Positions 7,729 to 14,597 of a stretch of 17,255 nucleotides of DNA are shown here, in pieces. Origin of the DNA: a bacterium (lineage in GTDB: Bacteria; UBP15; UBA6099; JAJRTR01); contig JAJRTR010000013.1 of NCBI GenBank assembly GCA_024278215.1, forward strand, positions 1-17,255. The letters run 5' to 3'. The notes under the pieces are model-generated. The model saw only the letters and a program-made list of their open reading frames with translations, had not been told where the DNA came from and searched no databases. Every line of letters starts with the position of its first letter. Within the stretch, counting starts at the first letter, position 1. Position numbers and translations under genes: made by a program.

Positions 7729-8457
7729 TTACTTCGTCAGGGCGCTGCCGATGATTTCCTTCACCTTCGCCATTAGTTCGCCCATATTTTCCAGAGAGTA
7801 GCCGTTGATGTCGACAGGCTTGTGAATCGTCATCGACGCGCGGCCCGGAAACAGCGCCCATGTCGTGGGCGGCAGTATCCGCATAGTTCCGTCCAGCGTC
7901 ACCGGCAGAATCGGCAGTCCCATTTCAAGCGCCATGTAGAACGCCCCTTTTTTGAATTCGCCCAGTTTCCCCGTCATGCTTCTTGTGCCCTCGGCGAAGA
8001 ACATCATGGACACGCCGCCCCTGATGCGTTCTTTCGCTTCGGCGATGGATTTTATAGCCGCCTCGGTGTTGGAGCGGTCGACGAAAACATTACCGACCCG
8101 CACACTTGAATAGCCGAGGAAGGGGACTTTGCGCAATTGTTTCTTCATCACCCAGCGCAGGTTCATCTTCAGGTGTCCGAAGATCGACAGCATGTCGTAG
8201 ACGCTCTGGTGGTTCGCCACAACGACATAAGATTGCGCATGGTCGATATGCTCCCGGCCCGTGACCGTGAGAAACATTGGTGTGATGCCGCAGACGAACC
8301 GTGCCCACCAGCCGCCGAAAAACATGCACGCCACCTTTTTGCTGAAGTACGAAGCGATAATCGCGCTCGTTCCGAAAACCGCCATAGATATGCCTACCAT
8401 CGGGATAACAAACAGCCACTTGTACGGCTGGTATAAAACACGCCAGAATGTATTCAT
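7729..8457 (-). CDS. plsC: 1-acyl-sn-glycerol-3-phosphate acyltransferase (PlsC family)
   Basis: A 242-residue membrane-associated acyltransferase that makes phosphatidic acid from lysophosphatidic acid in phospholipid synthesis. The family motifs appear in order: NHQSVYD (82-88, catalytic HX4D), VFVDRS (124-129), FAEGTRS (154-160, substrate phosphate binding) and LPILPVTLDGT (about 181-191). One or two hydrophobic segments precede motif I (residues 14-65). The ATG at 8457 (minus strand) has AGGGCGA upstream. The length is typical for the family. It stands alone on the minus strand, facing the YkgJ-type gene. A related lysophospholipid acyltransferase specificity is possible. Confidence 0.92.
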   Translation of the reverse strand: MNTFWRVLYQPYKWLFVIPMVGISMAVFGTSAIIASYFSKKVACMFFGGWWARFVCGITPMFLTVTGREHIDHAQSYVVVANHQSVYDMLSIFGHLKMNLRWVMKKQLRKVPFLGYSSVRVGNVFVDRSNTEAAIKSIAEAKERIRGGVSMMFFAEGTRSMTGKLGEFKKGAFYMALEMGLPILPVTLDGTMRILPPTTWALFPGRASMTIHKPVDINGYSLENMGELMAKVKEIIGSALTK

Positions 8458-8603
8458 TTCAAATCGCCCTGCGTCTCTTCGTTTTTCAACTATGGATGAA
8501 AAACCGTGAAAATAAAATCAATATACCAATTATGTAATAAAACGTAATCTCAATTTTCAGCCTGGGATAGCTCCACGTTGAACCCGGTTATTCTACACTA
8601 TAT

Positions 8604-8819
8604 TTGCTAAAAGGAAAAGAGTTTCAGCGGCAAAAGTCAAATGCAAAGAAGCATATCAGGATACGCGCAGGCGTCGAAGCGACAAACAGCGGACTCGAAC
8701 GCCGCCACGGACTGGCCCGGCTGGAAGTCCGTGGCCCATCTCAGGCAGAACCGGCCGTATACACGAAAACAACCGCCTGCAACATAAAGCGCTACCTTCA
8801 GTATGCGCTGAAAAAATGA
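8604..8819 (+). pseudogene. Transposase C-terminal remnant
   Basis: A 71-residue open frame. Its last ~55 residues (RIRAGVEATNSGLERRHGL, LARLEVRG, AVYTKTTACNIKRYLQYAL) look like the C-terminal end of a DDE transposase of the DDE_Tnp_1 type, including the Glu of the catalytic triad in GVEATNS. The N-terminal catalytic part is absent upstream (8458-8603 is AT-rich and non-coding), so this is a decayed insertion sequence. Repeat copy 2 begins 8 bases after its stop. The orientation of the repeat end does not match an IS right end, so the repeat seems to have inserted beside the remnant rather than belonging to it. Confidence 0.65.
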
Positions 8820-8827
8820 TTATCATA

Positions 8828-9005
8828 GAGCCAGTTGCAAAATTATGTTCGGAGCGAGGTCGAACGAAATTGTTCAGAGCAAGACGGATGTGTAAAATCC
8901 CCGCAGGTGTACTTTTAGAGTACGTCGAGGACGATTTTATGCCGGCAACGCAGCTATGGACAATTGCAGCCGACCGCAGCCGAATCAGAATTTTGCAACT
9001 GGCTC
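8828..9005 (+). mobile_element. MITE-like palindromic repeat, copy 2
   Basis: 178 bp. The ends GAGCCAGTTGCAAAATT (8828-8844) and AATTTTGCAACTGGCTC (8989-9005) are perfect inverted repeats. They are flanked by CATA on both sides (8824-8827 and 9006-9009), a different target duplication from the other copies. It differs from copy 1 by about 17 substitutions and one deleted base. Several changes are paired across the dyad (outer arm A/T to G/C, inner arm C/G to T/A, centre G/C to T/A). It ends 38 bases before the rluB-like start codon and so forms that gene's upstream region. Confidence 0.85.
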
Positions 9006-9043
9006 CATAGAAAATCCTGAATTATTGGGCAATACTATTACAG

Positions 9044-9808
9044 ATGGCAGAAGAGAGATTGCAGAAGATACTTGCCGCCTGCGGGCTGGGCTCGCGCCGC
9101 GCGTGCGAGGGCCTGATATTCGCGGGGCGCGTCAGCGTCAACGGCGAAGTGGTCGTCGCACCGGGCACAAAAGCGGCGGCAGGCGTCGATAGAATCACTG
9201 TCGACGGCAAAGAGGTCAGGCCGCAGCAGCATGTCTACATCATGCTCAACAAGCCCGCCGACTGCCTTTGCGCGGCACGGGACCACAGGGGCAGGAAAAC
9301 AGTAATGGATTATGTGTGCGATGCACCGGTGCGTGTGTTTCATGTGGGCCGCCTCGATTACGACACGGAAGGGCTCCTGCTGTTCACGAACGACGGCGCT
9401 TTCAGCCAGCGGGTCACGCATCCGCGCCACAAAGTATTTAAAACATACAGGGCCGTTGTCAGGGGAGTGCCGGACGAAGAGACGCTGGACCGTCTGCGCG
9501 CCGGTATTGAACTCGACGACGGGCCGACAGCGCCCGCCGTACTGCGGCTGATCGGGACAACCACCGCAAAGGTGCGGCGCGTGAAAAAGAAAAATCGGCC
9601 ACCGGAAGAAATTGATGCCTCCGACATCGAGATAAAGATACGCGAGGGCCGCAAACGGCAGGTGAAGCGCATGTTGCGCGCGGTGGGCCATCCCGTGATC
9701 AGCCTGCGGCGAACCGCTATCGGGTCGCTCGAACTCGGCTCGCTCCCCTGCGGCCAGTGGATGCAGTTGACAAAGAGTGAAGCGGAGTCCGCACTGAAAA
9801 ATGAATAA
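9044..9808 (+). CDS. rluB: rRNA pseudouridine synthase, RsuA/RluB/RluE family
   Basis: A 254-residue enzyme that isomerises uridine in ribosomal RNA. Residues 1-48 (RLQKILAACGLGSRRACEGLI, GRVSVNG) form the S4 RNA-binding domain. The catalytic motif GRLDYDTEGLLLFTNDG (about 102-118) contains the nucleophile Asp105, and EGRKRQVKRMLRAVGHPV is the usual C-terminal motif. The extended basic loop VRRVKKKNRPP before the last strands is a small peculiarity. RluB (23S) fits best, but RsuA and RluE are close. ATG 9044 has no clear Shine-Dalgarno sequence. The upstream 40 bases are the edge of repeat copy 2. The stop overlaps the next gene's start, so the two are coupled. Confidence 0.88.
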   Translation: MAEERLQKILAACGLGSRRACEGLIFAGRVSVNGEVVVAPGTKAAAGVDRITVDGKEVRPQQHVYIMLNKPADCLCAARDHRGRKTVMDYVCDAPVRVFHVGRLDYDTEGLLLFTNDGAFSQRVTHPRHKVFKTYRAVVRGVPDEETLDRLRAGIELDDGPTAPAVLRLIGTTTAKVRRVKKKNRPPEEIDASDIEIKIREGRKRQVKRMLRAVGHPVISLRRTAIGSLELGSLPCGQWMQLTKSEAESALKNE

Positions 9809-10844
9809 TAAGGAAACAGGCATAACTTACACCCCAAAGGGCATTGCACTTGCCGTCACTTACGCCTGTCCTTCGATGTGTGATCACTGCAATATCCGTT
9901 TTAATGAAATAGACACTGCGGAGGAAATAACAGCAGACACCGCGCGGCGACTGCTCGGCGAAGCGAAAGCCGCCGGGCTGCACGCATTCCAGATCGTAGG
10001 CGGCGAGCCCACGCTCAAGCCCGAAACATTTGTCGAGATAGTCAGGGAGGGCAGGCGGCTGAGCATGAAGTGCCACCGACCGCCGACCAACTGCCGCATC
10101 GCCCGCGACGAAGCCGCGTTGCGGAGTTTCTTTTCCAGCCTGTCGGACGCTGGTTTCAGTGCCGGTTTCCGCATAAGCGTCGACCACTTTCACCGCCGTA
10201 TACCTCTAGAATATACCGCCGGTTTCATCTTCGCCGCCGCAGATTATTTCAACCTGAAACGATTCGCAATCGGATGCTGCGACATAGACGAAGACAGGTC
10301 GCGCCGGATGCTGGACAATCTTTGCAGGCTGTTGTGCGCGAAGGGATTCGAGTCGCGCGTCGGAGGAAACATGCTCGAAACGCCTGCCGGACGTATAAAG
10401 ATCGGTTTCTGGGCACCGACGAGACCGACGTGGAAACAGCTCCCGGACAGCGAGTTCCTGTTGAAAAAGGTGAGTTTGTCGGTACCGGATAAGCCCCGAT
10501 GGGGCAGGAGAGACGACATAGCGCCGTTCGGATGCCTCGGACCGAAGGGAGTGGGTTACCTGTGGGTCGAGCCGTCCGGCGCAGTCCGCGCATGTTGCGG
10601 AAACGCATGTCAGTTTATCGACGCGCTTGTCATCGGCAATATATATGATGAGACACTCGGAGAAATGATAGACCGGGCGCGCGGCTCGGAACTTATGGAC
10701 GCGCTGGCGGCGGGCGGGCCTGTGGAAGCCGCATTGCGGGCCGGGACGCTCGATGCGCTCGAAAAAACATACACGCACAGGTGCGACCTGTGCCATGCGG
10801 TGCTGAATGACAGCAGGACGGCGGCTCGTTTCAACACCCCGTGA
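9801..10844 (+). CDS. Radical SAM protein with SPASM-like cysteine-rich C-terminus
   Basis: A 347-residue protein. CPSMCDHC (C23, C27, C30) is the CX3CX2C loop for the SAM-binding 4Fe-4S cluster, and GGEP (67-70) is the SAM-contacting motif. The C-terminal part has further cysteines at 245, 265, 266, 270, 328 and 331 (FGCLG, RACCGNAC, HRCDLC), as in SPASM/twitch domains that hold auxiliary clusters in peptide or protein modifying enzymes. ATG 9801 lies inside the end of the pseudouridine-synthase gene (8-base overlap), a sign of translational coupling. No precursor peptide gene is visible next to it, so the substrate is unknown. The enzyme class is sure; the SPASM label is likely. Confidence 0.85.
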   Translation: MNNKETGITYTPKGIALAVTYACPSMCDHCNIRFNEIDTAEEITADTARRLLGEAKAAGLHAFQIVGGEPTLKPETFVEIVREGRRLSMKCHRPPTNCRIARDEAALRSFFSSLSDAGFSAGFRISVDHFHRRIPLEYTAGFIFAAADYFNLKRFAIGCCDIDEDRSRRMLDNLCRLLCAKGFESRVGGNMLETPAGRIKIGFWAPTRPTWKQLPDSEFLLKKVSLSVPDKPRWGRRDDIAPFGCLGPKGVGYLWVEPSGAVRACCGNACQFIDALVIGNIYDETLGEMIDRARGSELMDALAAGGPVEAALRAGTLDALEKTYTHRCDLCHAVLNDSRTAARFNTP

Positions 10845-10913
10845 ACGGTCGCGCCGACCGGTTCGTTTCCAACCTTTCCCTACGACAAAACAAATCGGCG
10901 GCGGAAGAAGACA

Positions 10914-11041
10914 GGGTGTGCGACGCAAAAGCAGGTTTTTGCGAAAAGCGGGCAGGTACCGCAAAAGACAGCGTTGCCAGTCCCTGTTTTTCGCACATTA
11001 AAAATGTGGTTGTTTTTAACCCACTTTTATGTCGCACACTC
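10914..11041 (+). mobile_element. Second MITE-like element, 128 bp, with 9-bp target duplication
   Basis: The ends GGGTGTGCGAC (10914-10924) and GTCGCACACTC (11031-11041) are inverted repeats. Extended to 24 bases they match at 19 positions, and all five differences are transitions. Perfect 9-bp direct repeats AAGAAGACA abut both ends exactly (10905-10913 and 11042-11050). It has no coding capacity. Inside are a hairpin (CGCAAAA 10924-10930 with TTTTGCG 10937-10943) and a CACAT/ATGTG hairpin followed by T-rich DNA (10994-11017). The termini do not resemble the 179-bp family, so this is a separate element. The rest of 10845-10913 shows nothing else. Confidence 0.75.
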
Positions 11042-11057
11042 AAGAAGACAACGCCAC

Positions 11058-11087
11058 TTGACACGGGGGCGTCGAATATTTTAAAAT
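11058..11087 (+). promoter_or_regulatory. Sigma70-type promoter for the MarR-family gene
   Basis: A perfect TTGACA (11058-11063), an 18-base spacer and TAAAAT (11082-11087, 5 of 6 consensus bases). The start would be near 11094, about 24 bases ahead of the ATG at 11118. It lies just right of the 9-bp duplication of the 128-bp element. Confidence 0.6.
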
Positions 11088-11095
11088 CCGGATAG

Positions 11096-11108
11096 TCCAA
11101 TTATTGGA
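11096..11108 (+). promoter_or_regulatory. Dyad, candidate MarR autoregulatory operator
   Basis: TCCAAT-T-ATTGGA is a perfect 6+1+6 palindrome between the predicted start point and the MarR-family ATG. A wider inverted repeat, CGAATATT (11073-11080) and AATATTCG (11108-11115), overlaps it and the -10 box. MarR proteins usually bind such dyads as dimers to repress their own promoter. Confidence 0.45.
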
Positions 11109-11117
11109 ATATTCGGC

Positions 11118-11531
11118 ATGAAACAGGAAGTATCCGGAAAACTCTTTACACAGATCAAGCAACTCTACGAAAACGTGGAGATATACAGCGGTCAATATGC
11201 CGAACTCAACTCGAAGGAACACGGCATAATCAGGGCTGTCGACCGCATCGAGAACCCACGGGTCAGCGATGTCGCGCGCGAACTGGGCATATCCATGAGC
11301 ACGGCGAGCTGGTGCATAGACAAGCTCGATAAAAAGGGGTTTCTCAAGCGCCACCGCAGCGAGGACGATCGCCGAGCCGTGTTCCTCACTCTCACACGCA
11401 AGGGACAAACGATCGTCACACAGTTCGACGGCATATTCGAAAAACTCGCGGCCGCCGCGCGTGAAAATTTCTCGAAAGCGGAACTCGAGAATCTCGCGGA
11501 CCTGCTCGAACGTCTTTCAATAAAACGTTAA
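11118..11531 (+). CDS. MarR-family winged-helix transcriptional regulator
   Basis: A 137-residue DNA-binding regulator of standard MarR length. The winged helix-turn-helix spans about residues 30-95: VSDVARELGISMSTASWCIDKL (49-70) is the recognition part, and RHRSEDDRRAVFLTLTRKG (78-96) is the wing with the typical DxRR. Helices at both ends would form the dimer interface. ATG 11118 follows GGA (11106-11108) with a short leader carrying dyads that could be its own operator. Repeat copy 3 separates it from the transketolase genes, so they are probably separate transcripts. The inducer and other targets are unknown. Confidence 0.9.
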   Translation: MKQEVSGKLFTQIKQLYENVEIYSGQYAELNSKEHGIIRAVDRIENPRVSDVARELGISMSTASWCIDKLDKKGFLKRHRSEDDRRAVFLTLTRKGQTIVTQFDGIFEKLAAAARENFSKAELENLADLLERLSIKR

Positions 11532-11567
11532 GGGCCGCGTTTACATTATTAAAGCCGCTAAAGTAAT

Positions 11568-11743
11568 GAGATTGCAAAATTATGTTCGTAGCGAGGTCGA
11601 ACGAAATTTTTCAGAAGCAAGGCGGAGGTACAAAATCCCCGCAGGCGTACTCGCCGAGTACGTCGAGGATGATTTTGTGCCGACAACACAGCTATGGACA
11701 ATTGCAGCCGACCGCAGCCGAATCGGAATTTTGCAATTGGCTC
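11568..11743 (+). mobile_element. MITE-like palindromic repeat, copy 3
   Basis: 176 bp, about 96% identical to copy 1 and in the same orientation. The right end AATTTTGCAATTGGCTC (11727-11743) is intact. The left end lacks three bases (GAG then ATTGCAAAATT, 11568-11581). TAAT flanks it on both sides (11564-11567 and 11744-11747), a third different 4-bp duplication. The central stem GTACTCG/CGAGTAC is at 11647-11661. It lies 36 bases after the MarR-family stop and 75 bases before the transketolase start. Confidence 0.85.
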
Positions 11744-11759
11744 TAATGTATCCGCACCG

Positions 11760-11773
11760 GCGAACATGTTCGC
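11760..11773 (+). promoter_or_regulatory. Perfect 14-bp palindrome upstream of transketolase genes
   Basis: GCGAACATGTTCGC lies between repeat copy 3 and the transketolase ribosome binding site (AGGAGG 11803-11808). It could be an operator. It resembles the Gram-positive LexA box (GAAC-N4-GTTC) but has a spacer of only 2, so that assignment is not supported. Confidence 0.35.
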
Positions 11774-11818
11774 AAGTGCTTCGAAGTCAACAAAAACCAG
11801 ACAGGAGGTTATTCACAA

Positions 11819-12670
11819 ATGCTTCACAATTACCAATCTCGTGATGAACTGGTGGCATTCCTCAAACAGAAGTCGATAGAGGTGAGGAAAAAGATCATCC
11901 AGCTGGTAGTCACAGCGGGTGGCGGCCATGTGGGCGGCGGCCTTTCCATGACGGAGATTCTTCTCACGATGTACTGGCATATCCTTGACATCGACCCGAA
12001 GAACCCGAAGAAACCCGACCGCGACCGGCTCATACTCAGCAAAGGACACGGCGGTATTGGCATCTGCCCCGTGCTGGCCGATGTCGGCTACTACGAAGAG
12101 TCACTCATGAACGATTTCAACCAGTACATGAGTCCCTTCGGCATGCACCCCGACATGAACAAAGTCCCCGGCATCGACATGAGTACCGGTTCACTGGGCC
12201 ACGGACTGTCTGTCTGTGTCGGACTTGCCAACGGCGCACGCCTCAAAAACGAAAAGTGGCGCACTTTCTGCATACTCGGCGACGGCGAATGCAACGAGGG
12301 CTCCGTGTGGGAAGCGGCTATGTCCGCCGCCCACTACAAACTTGGCAACGTCACGGCCATAATCGACCGCAACAGGCTTATGATCGACGGACCGACAGCG
12401 GAAATCATGTCCATCGAACCGCTCGAGGACAAATGGAAAGCATTCGGCTTTGATACTAAAGTCATCAACGGACACGACTACAACGAACTGCTCGACACTT
12501 TCGAAAACCTGCCCGGCCCGGACAGCGACAAACCGGTCTGTGTTATATGCAACACGACCAAAGGGCGCGGCGTGTCCTTCATGGAAAACGAAGTAAAATG
12601 GCACTACGGCGGTCTGGACGAGGAAAGCGAAAAACAGGCTGTAAGCGACATAGAAAAACTGTCGCTCTGA
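11819..12670 (+). CDS. tkt: Transketolase, N-terminal (TPP-binding) subunit
   Basis: A 283-residue subunit that binds thiamine pyrophosphate. GGGHVGGGLSMTEIL (34-48) and SKGHGGIG (74-81) are transketolase signatures. GDGECNEG (154-161) with Asn185 in IIDRNRL is the TPP/Mg motif. Its partner half is encoded 42 bp downstream; together they equal a full-length transketolase of the non-oxidative pentose phosphate pathway. Split forms are common in anaerobes and archaea. ATG 11819 follows AGGAGG (11803-11808). 1-deoxyxylulose-5-phosphate synthase is excluded by the two-subunit layout and motif style. Confidence 0.93.
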   Translation: MLHNYQSRDELVAFLKQKSIEVRKKIIQLVVTAGGGHVGGGLSMTEILLTMYWHILDIDPKNPKKPDRDRLILSKGHGGIGICPVLADVGYYEESLMNDFNQYMSPFGMHPDMNKVPGIDMSTGSLGHGLSVCVGLANGARLKNEKWRTFCILGDGECNEGSVWEAAMSAAHYKLGNVTAIIDRNRLMIDGPTAEIMSIEPLEDKWKAFGFDTKVINGHDYNELLDTFENLPGPDSDKPVCVICNTTKGRGVSFMENEVKWHYGGLDEESEKQAVSDIEKLSL

Positions 12671-12712
12671 AGCAATTCTATTCTTTACTATAAGTCTTAA
12701 GGAGGCCTAAAC

Positions 12713-13735
12713 ATGGCAGGAGGACTTTCCTACACGATAGAAGATTTAAACGACCTGACGCAGGGACAGGTTTTCGGAAAAACACTCTGCGACATCGGCA
12801 GAGAAGATCCCACAATCGTCTGCCTCACGGCGGACCTTGCGAAATCCACTAAAATCGGCACATTCTTCAACGAATTCCCCGAACGCTCTTTCAACATGGG
12901 CATCGCCGAACAGAATATGATCAGCGCGGCGGCGGGCATGGCACTCGCGGGCCTGAAACCCTACATCGCCACCTTCGCCTGCTTCGCATCGATGCGTGCC
13001 TGCGAACAGGTGCGCACAGACCTCTGCTACCCGAATCTGAACGTCACCGTGATCGGCACTCACAGCGGTCTCAGCATGGGCAACGGCGGCACCACACACC
13101 ACGCCACAGAAGACCTTGCCATCATGCGCTCCTTTGCGAACATGACGGTCACCGTACCCGCGGACGGCATCGAAACCGCCCGCATTATCGAGGCATCAGC
13201 GAAACACAAGGGCCCCCTCTACATGCGCATCGGACGCGGTTTCGAGCCACCGGCCTACGATTCCACAGACTACGATTTCGAACTCGGCAAAGCCATCACG
13301 ATGCGCGAGGGCGCAAGCGCTACGATCATCGCCTGCGGCATGTGCGTCCGCGAAGCTATGGAAGCGGCTGAAGACTTCGCCGAAGAAACCGAAGACGGCA
13401 AAAGCGGTCGCCCCGACATTCGCGTTGTCAACATGCACACGATTAAACCCATCGACAAAGACGCCATTATCAAGTCCGCACAGGAAACCGGTACGATCAT
13501 CACCGTCGAGGAACACAATATTATCGGCGGGCTCGGCGGCGCAGTCGCGGAAGTGCTCATGGACGCCGGTGTGCATTGCAAATTCAAACGCCTCGGCATC
13601 CCCGACTGCTTCTCTGTCATCGGCTATCCCGAAGATTTGTATTACCACTACAAGATCGACCGGGAAGGCATCTATGGCACTGTCTGTGAATTGTTGGGCA
13701 TTGAATCTTTCGCAGACGATGACGACGATGAATGA
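12713..13735 (+). CDS. tkt: Transketolase, C-terminal (pyrimidine-binding) subunit
   Basis: A 340-residue partner subunit. The pyrimidine-binding domain comes first: NMGIAEQNMISAAAGMA (61-77) carries the catalytic Glu66 that activates TPP, and GLSMGNGGTTHHATEDLAIMR binds substrate phosphate. The C-terminal transketolase_C domain follows (about 200-325, with VEEHNIIGGLGGAVAEVL). ATG 12713 has AAGGAGG (12699-12705) seven bases upstream. The tail ends in an unusual acidic run (DDDDDE). It forms an operon with the N-terminal subunit, and the active site would lie at the interface of the two proteins. A hairpin follows within 5 bases of the stop. Confidence 0.93.
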   Translation: MAGGLSYTIEDLNDLTQGQVFGKTLCDIGREDPTIVCLTADLAKSTKIGTFFNEFPERSFNMGIAEQNMISAAAGMALAGLKPYIATFACFASMRACEQVRTDLCYPNLNVTVIGTHSGLSMGNGGTTHHATEDLAIMRSFANMTVTVPADGIETARIIEASAKHKGPLYMRIGRGFEPPAYDSTDYDFELGKAITMREGASATIIACGMCVREAMEAAEDFAEETEDGKSGRPDIRVVNMHTIKPIDKDAIIKSAQETGTIITVEEHNIIGGLGGAVAEVLMDAGVHCKFKRLGIPDCFSVIGYPEDLYYHYKIDREGIYGTVCELLGIESFADDDDDE

Positions 13736-13739
13736 TTAT

Positions 13740-13759
13740 CCCCGCCGCTTGCGGCGGGG
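13740..13759 (+). terminator. GC-rich hairpin after the transketolase operon
   Basis: CCCCGCCG-CTTG-CGGCGGGG is a perfect 8-bp stem with a tetraloop, 4 bases after the transketolase stop. No T-run follows (GTATTAAACC), so it may be a factor-dependent or processing-type terminator. The rest of 13760-13862 has no feature I recognise. Confidence 0.5.
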
Positions 13760-13862
13760 GTATTAAACCCGAGTTTCGCAATAAAACATAAGCAGGCGGA
13801 CTAAATCTAACCCGCAGCATGTACGGGGTATCGGAGAAGTTTTTTCTATTAATGGAGCTGAT

Positions 13863-14402
13863 TTGGAACCGCTGATAAGAATCAAATCGAAACTCATGGA
13901 ACACCTGGGGACAATGCTCGGCCCCGACGAAAAGGTAATTGTCGCTGTGCCGCACAACATGCAGGCGATAGAAACCGGCAGGCTCCAGCGGCCCGAGACA
14001 CGCGACTACTTTCTTATCACCGACAAACGACTGATTATGGTCAAAGGGAGCTATTTCACAGACGGCACAGGTTTCAAAGCATATCCGCGAAGCCTCATCG
14101 CGGACGTATCTTCAAAAAGCTACAACATCGGCTGCAATGTATCTGTTCTGCTCGTTGACAATAAGACGCACAACGAATTGACCCTCGAAGTGCGAAACTG
14201 CCGCAAGGCGGAAGGCGAAACAATTATGAAAGTCCTGAATGAGGATCGGGACTACAGGCAATGCCCCAGTTGCACAGGCATCCTCGATAAAGACTACACA
14301 TTCTGCCCGAACTGCGGCGCACCTCTCAAAACTATATGCCGCAAATGCGGCAAAACGATCTCCAATAAAGGCGCCCCCTGCCCACACTGCGGTAGTGTTT
14401 AG
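13863..14402 (+). CDS. PH-like domain protein with double zinc ribbon, function unknown
   Basis: 179 residues. TTG 13863 is chosen because GGAG (13854-13857) lies 5 bases upstream; an ATG at 13896 is the alternative and would remove 11 residues. Residues about 20-125 (EKVIVAVPHNM, RDYFLITDKRLIMVKG) look like a bacterial PH-like domain (YokE/bPH type), often found on membrane-associated or stress proteins. The C-terminus has two zinc ribbons: C134/C137 with C148/C151, and C159/C162 with C173/C176. There is no signal peptide or membrane helix. The neighbours give no functional clue. It is likely a cytoplasmic adaptor, but the role is unknown. Confidence 0.75.
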   Translation: MEPLIRIKSKLMEHLGTMLGPDEKVIVAVPHNMQAIETGRLQRPETRDYFLITDKRLIMVKGSYFTDGTGFKAYPRSLIADVSSKSYNIGCNVSVLLVDNKTHNELTLEVRNCRKAEGETIMKVLNEDRDYRQCPSCTGILDKDYTFCPNCGAPLKTICRKCGKTISNKGAPCPHCGSV

Positions 14403-14492
14403 CGCCTGAACGAAAACCCTGCTTCGACCCTGCACGCGCCACAAAAAACAAGTCCGGGAAACAGCAATCATCCTTTTCGTATCAGCCTGTTA

Positions 14493-14521
14493 TAGACAGT
14501 GTTTTTTTTATCCGATATAAT
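14493..14521 (+). promoter_or_regulatory. Sigma70-type promoter for pilT
   Basis: TAGACA (14493-14498), a 17-base spacer with a T8 run and a perfect TATAAT (14516-14521). The start would be near 14528, leaving a ~70-base leader to the pilT ATG. The leader holds a small dyad, CCGGT-A-ACCGG (14572-14582). Confidence 0.6.
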
Positions 14522-14597
14522 CTCATAAATCAGACATGCGGCAGGATGTATATAATAATATGCGAAAGGTTCCGGTAACCGGCGGCGAAGTCATATT

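Noticed and set aside
9038-9823. Long minus-strand frame opposite the rluB-like gene
   Set aside because: It is a shadow of the clear pseudouridine synthase on the plus strand; its translation has no domain pattern.
10206-10964. Long minus-strand frame opposite the radical SAM gene
   Set aside because: It is antisense to conserved cysteine motifs, with no recognisable protein features.
10841-11095. 84-residue plus-strand ORF overlapping the radical SAM stop
   Set aside because: It runs through the 128-bp element and the MarR-family promoter, and no ribosome site is seen.
11761-11772. LexA (SOS) box at CGAACATGTTCG
   Set aside because: The LexA consensus of Gram-positives has four bases between GAAC and GTTC; here there are two.
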